A stretch of 64,000 nucleotides of DNA from NCBI RefSeq assembly GCF_024806835.1, contig NZ_JANTYU010000006.1:186001-250000 (forward strand). Direction: 5' to 3'. The notes beneath the pieces are model-generated. The model was not told where the DNA came from. It saw only the letters and a list, made by a program, of their open reading frames with translations, and did not search any database. Below, one piece after another: positions 60,681-64,000 of the stretch. Each line of letters begins with the position of its first letter. The first letter of the stretch is position 1. The DNA comes from Xanthomonas sp. 3793. GTDB lineage: Bacteria > Pseudomonadota > Gammaproteobacteria > Xanthomonadales > Xanthomonadaceae. Both the position numbers and the translations under genes were made by a program.

Positions 60681-62777
60681 ATGAAGCTAAGTGAAGTGTC
60701 CATCCACAACTTCAGACGACTAGAAAACGTAAAAATAGACATTGAAGACAATGAAACAATATTCGTTGGGCCAAATAATAGCGGTAAAACTTCTGCGACC
60801 GCGATATTCAGGTGCTTTCTCGGTGATCGTGAGTTTAAAGTTCACGATTTTTCAATCGCAAGAATTGCCGAATTTGATAGCTTTATTGAGAGTGAAGGCG
60901 CTACCTTGCTACCTTCTATTAGCCTAGACCTCTGGTTCGATATTGATCCGACAAAAATTGTATTTGGACAAATCTATACTCTTTTACCCAAGCTCTTCGA
61001 TTACACAAAGGTTGGAGTCCGGGTTTCTTACGTAGCTGAAGATGCTAAAAAACTTTATTCTAGCTATAGCGCGGCCTACCCTGCTCTAGAAGATGGATCA
61101 AGAGCTAAATCTTTGTCCCAATACCTTGCATTAGATAAAAACCTTACAAGAAATTATCTAATAAAATATTTTTCGTTAGAACGTGATGGCGCTAGTTCCG
61201 GAAAAATAGAAAAGGTTCTTGAGAAAAAACTGGACCAAGACGAAGGGAGGCAACTACTGAAAAAACTTGTGCGTGTCGAATTTGTCGACGCACAGCGAAA
61301 TATCAATGATGATGAGAGCAATAGAAGTAATAAACTTTCTGCTGCATTTGCTTCTTTCTATCGGAAAAATCTTGAGCAAGCTGATCATGCCGCTGAGGCA
61401 CACAAGGTCATAGACGATAATAATAACAAGCTCACAGCACACTATGAGAGCCAATTCTCGCCTCTGATGAAATTGATCAAAAGCCTGGGTGTGCCATCAA
61501 TCAATGATCGAGATTTAAAAATAATTTCTTCCTTGAGTCCGGAAACTGCACTGCGCGGAAACACTGAACTACTATACGTTGACGTAGCTCGAAACCATGA
61601 ATTGCCAGAATTGTACAACGGGCTAGGCTTTAAGAACCTAATATTTATGGCGATCCAAGCTAGGCATTTTCATTCTCAATGGGTTATGACAAAAGAGAAT
61701 AGGCCATTAAGCCTTCTAATCTTCATTGAGGAGCCTGAAGTTCATTTGCATGCTCAAGTCCAGCAGACATTTATTAATAACATATGGGCAGTAATAAACC
61801 AATCAGCGAAAGAGGCGGGCCAGCCTAGCTTTGTCCCCCAGCTGATAGTGACTACGCACTCATCGCATATTCTAGAAGCGATAGATTTTGAGAAAGTTCG
61901 CTATTTTCAGAGGTGCTATCACCAAAGCGACCAAATCAACGCCGGAGTGCGAAATGCTTCTGTAGTCCGGAGCCTACGTGCTTTTGAACCTGAAATAGAG
62001 ATGTCAGGAGACAAGAAAATTTCTGCAGAAGAATCACTGCAATTTCTTAAGCGCTATCTGCGGTTGACGCATTGCGATCTATTCTTTGCTGACGCTGCTA
62101 TCCTAATTGAAGGTGCGGTAGAAAAACTGCTCATCCCATCCATGATAGGTAAAGTGGCTGAACGCCTAGGGTCGACATATCTCTCATTGTTAGAGGTGGG
62201 TGGGGCTTATGCGCATCGATTCGAGGGATTGCTGGAGTTCTTGCAGATTCCGTATTTGATTATCACAGATATAGATTCAGTTGTCGGAACTGGTCATCCC
62301 ACAGCATGCCGTGCCGACTCTAATGGTGCGCGTACATCGAACGCAACACTGAAAAAATTGTTCACAATAAACACAATTGCTGAGCTGATGAAGTTGACTA
62401 TAGAAGAAAAAACAGCAGGCAAAGATAGATTTATAGCGTTTCAAACTTCCATTACTGTGGTAGACGGTGATCTCAGCCAAGAGATGTTGCCGCGAACCCT
62501 AGAGGAAGCGATAGCGTACGAAAATTTCGATCTTGTAAGATCTGGCGCAATGTCACTAGGGGATACAGTTCCAAAAAATCTCGCTGAGGCGTACCAGAAA
62601 ATATACGAGATGATTAAATCAGACAACTTCAAAAAGACAGACTTTGCGATGGATGTATTGGCTAGCACCAGCAAATGGATTTCGCCGACATATATCGCTG
62701 AGGGCCTTAAATGGTTAGAAAATCGGCTTTGCTCGAAGGAATTTTCCAAAGCTCCTGGGGGGGCTTCAAATGGCTGA
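60681..62777 (+). CDS. gajA: OLD-family ATPase/TOPRIM endonuclease, Gabija GajA-like
   Basis: 698 aa from ATG 60681, with GGGTGG as ribosome site. N-terminal SMC-like ATPase: Walker A FVGPNNSGKTS (residues ~29-39), Walker B LLIFIEEPEVHLH and H-loop VTTHSSHIL. The C-terminal TOPRIM has IEGAVEKLL (Glu) and LIITDIDS (Asp-x-Asp), the OLD-nuclease metal site. GajA is about 580 aa in the described Gabija, so this one is longer. AT-rich, unlike the rest of the window. It overlaps the helicase gene by 8 nt. Confidence 0.85.
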   Translation: MKLSEVSIHNFRRLENVKIDIEDNETIFVGPNNSGKTSATAIFRCFLGDREFKVHDFSIARIAEFDSFIESEGATLLPSISLDLWFDIDPTKIVFGQIYTLLPKLFDYTKVGVRVSYVAEDAKKLYSSYSAAYPALEDGSRAKSLSQYLALDKNLTRNYLIKYFSLERDGASSGKIEKVLEKKLDQDEGRQLLKKLVRVEFVDAQRNINDDESNRSNKLSAAFASFYRKNLEQADHAAEAHKVIDDNNNKLTAHYESQFSPLMKLIKSLGVPSINDRDLKIISSLSPETALRGNTELLYVDVARNHELPELYNGLGFKNLIFMAIQARHFHSQWVMTKENRPLSLLIFIEEPEVHLHAQVQQTFINNIWAVINQSAKEAGQPSFVPQLIVTTHSSHILEAIDFEKVRYFQRCYHQSDQINAGVRNASVVRSLRAFEPEIEMSGDKKISAEESLQFLKRYLRLTHCDLFFADAAILIEGAVEKLLIPSMIGKVAERLGSTYLSLLEVGGAYAHRFEGLLEFLQIPYLIITDIDSVVGTGHPTACRADSNGARTSNATLKKLFTINTIAELMKLTIEEKTAGKDRFIAFQTSITVVDGDLSQEMLPRTLEEAIAYENFDLVRSGAMSLGDTVPKNLAEAYQKIYEMIKSDNFKKTDFAMDVLASTSKWISPTYIAEGLKWLENRLCSKEFSKAPGGASNG

Positions 62778-64000
62778 TTTTTTTGAAAACTTGGCCGACA
62801 AGCAAATACAGATTTGCTTGGATGCTGGACGTAGTTTTTCGGTAACCGCAGGGGCAGGCTCTGGTAAAACCAGTTCACTTGTAAAAGCTCTTCTGAGTGT
62901 CCGTGATCTATACGGGCAGCATCTACGCCAGCAAGGACAAAACATTGCTTGTATTACTTATACTAAGCGCGCAGTAGACGTGATCACATCGAGGCTAGGG
63001 TTTGATAACTTGTATGTTGTTTCGACGTTGCATAGCTTCCTTTGGGGGCAAATAAAATATTTTTCTCTAGACATACGTGAGGCGCTCGTAAATCGCAGAA
63101 TTCCAAACCTGATTGCAAGGGCTAGAGAAAAAGATAATGGTGGAAATAGCAAAGCAGCTCGCGACGCACGCGTAAAGGTTTTACGCTTGGAAAATGAATT
63201 GGTCGCAATTGCGACTGTAGTTGATTTTAATTACAGCGACACGCAATTTAGCGACTACGCTGGTGGTCAGATTAGTCATGACGATGTTATAGATATTGCC
63301 GCCTATCTGTTTTACGCCAATCATACATTTAGACGTATTATTGGGTTCCGCTTTCCCTATATATTTATAGATGAGGCTCAGGATACATTTGCTGACATAA
63401 TCGCGGGTCTTAATTTGGCTTCGAATGAGTATGGATCGCCGGTGGTTGGCTATTTTGGTGATCCATGGCAGCAAATTTACGAGGGAAGTTGCGGCGTGTT
63501 TCCCCCTCCTTCAAGAGGACTTAAAATCACAAAAACTGAAAATTTTCGATGCTCCGAAAGTGTGATTAGATTACTGAATGCCTTTCGTGGGGATGTCCAG
63601 CAATATGCTGCGGGCGAAAACCAAGGAAAAGAGGGCAGTGTGACATTTCGGCTCATCAAAGCAGAAAATCCTACAGAGAAAAAAAATCGGTATTCTGAAG
63701 AGCAAATAGATAGGGCATTAAACAAGATGGATATAGCCCTCGAAGAGTGGGGCTGGTCCGGTGACCAGGATGTCATCCGTTTGTTTCTTGTTAGGCAGAT
63801 GATCGCCAGACGATTAGGCTTCGCAGGATTGAATCGACTTTTCACCGGTGATTACGCATCCGCACATGCACAGGACGCTTTCGAAAATGGGGATCATTTT
63901 TTGGTAGCCCCGTTTTTATCTTTAATATGTCCGCTAATCAAGGCTAGTAAAGTTAAGGATGAGCGTGAAATTATAGATGTTCTAAGATTGGTTAGCCCAG
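62770..64000 (+). CDS. gajB: UvrD/Rep-like helicase, Gabija GajB-like, 3' end beyond window
   Basis: ATG 62770, overlapping the GajA-like gene; about 410 codons are visible and the frame is open to the end. SF1A motifs: Walker A TAGAGSGKTSS, motif Ia ACITYTKRAVDV, motif II YIFIDEAQDTF, motif III VGYFGDPWQQIYEG and a motif IV-like NFRCSESVIRLL. In Gabija the helicase-like GajB works with GajA to block phage. The size so far fits a GajB-class protein. The last part of the helicase is missing. Confidence 0.85.
   Translation, partial: MADFFENLADKQIQICLDAGRSFSVTAGAGSGKTSSLVKALLSVRDLYGQHLRQQGQNIACITYTKRAVDVITSRLGFDNLYVVSTLHSFLWGQIKYFSLDIREALVNRRIPNLIARAREKDNGGNSKAARDARVKVLRLENELVAIATVVDFNYSDTQFSDYAGGQISHDDVIDIAAYLFYANHTFRRIIGFRFPYIFIDEAQDTFADIIAGLNLASNEYGSPVVGYFGDPWQQIYEGSCGVFPPPSRGLKITKTENFRCSESVIRLLNAFRGDVQQYAAGENQGKEGSVTFRLIKAENPTEKKNRYSEEQIDRALNKMDIALEEWGWSGDQDVIRLFLVRQMIARRLGFAGLNRLFTGDYASAHAQDAFENGDHFLVAPFLSLICPLIKASKVKDEREIIDVLRLVSP

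Overview
The window is GC-rich, tightly packed bacterial DNA of Xanthomonadaceae type, most likely Xanthomonas. The evidence is indirect: codon usage, a large surface-polysaccharide locus next to a lasso-peptide locus, and a consensus CRP/Clp-type site. No rRNA, tRNA, CRISPR array or insertion sequence was found. The last ~3.4 kb is markedly AT-rich and looks horizontally acquired.

1-15.4 kb is a surface-polysaccharide locus, almost entirely on the minus strand with stop/start overlaps. It encodes a WecG/TagA-type transferase, a GT4 glycosyltransferase, two Wzy/WaaL-like membrane proteins, two Wzx flippases, a Wzz chain-length protein, an epimerase, methyltransferases, a TylF-like enzyme and an asparagine-synthase-type amidotransferase. 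A truncated UDP-GlcNAc 2-epimerase and one methyltransferase lie on the plus strand at the left edge.

15.4-26.9 kb is an extended lasso-peptide locus. On the minus strand are the precursor (51 aa), the macrolactam synthetase, the B2 leader peptidase and an ABC exporter, and the exporter is coupled to a Wzx flippase. Diverging from the precursor are a methyltransferase, the B1 leader-binding protein, an HPr-kinase-like lasso kinase and a PAPS-type sulfotransferase, the last three coupled by start/stop overlaps. Next come three tandem tail-collar (MdpB-like) proteins, a GNAT acetyltransferase and a nucleotidyltransferase-fold protein. The predicted core has 16 residues, Asn1-Asp8 for the ring and a C-terminal Ser. 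This is the part of the window most likely to hold an undescribed system.

27-34 kb holds a two-gene unit: an M48-type peptidase and an 1840-aa protein combining a kinase-like remnant, DUF4011, an SF1 helicase, a Vsr-like nuclease region and a WGR domain. At 34.3-39 kb is a BlaI/BlaR1(M56)-type regulatory pair with two operator boxes, followed by two paralogous secreted proteins. 39-46 kb carries a saccharopine-dehydrogenase-like protein, a Tat-exported 2H phosphoesterase (DUF1868) and an MrfA/MrfB DNA-repair pair.

46-59.6 kb is mixed chromosomal content: TrhA/hemolysin III, a Phd/ParE toxin-antitoxin pair, a TupA-like ATP-grasp protein behind a consensus CRP/Clp site, two GSTs, an M13 peptidase, a LysR/SDR pair, a possible small RNA before a NYN-domain gene, and two SnoaL-like genes broken by in-frame stops. 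At 59.8-60.6 kb is a frameshifted Mrr-type endonuclease remnant, immediately followed by an AT-rich Gabija-like pair (OLD-family ATPase/TOPRIM plus UvrD-like helicase), the second gene running off the end.
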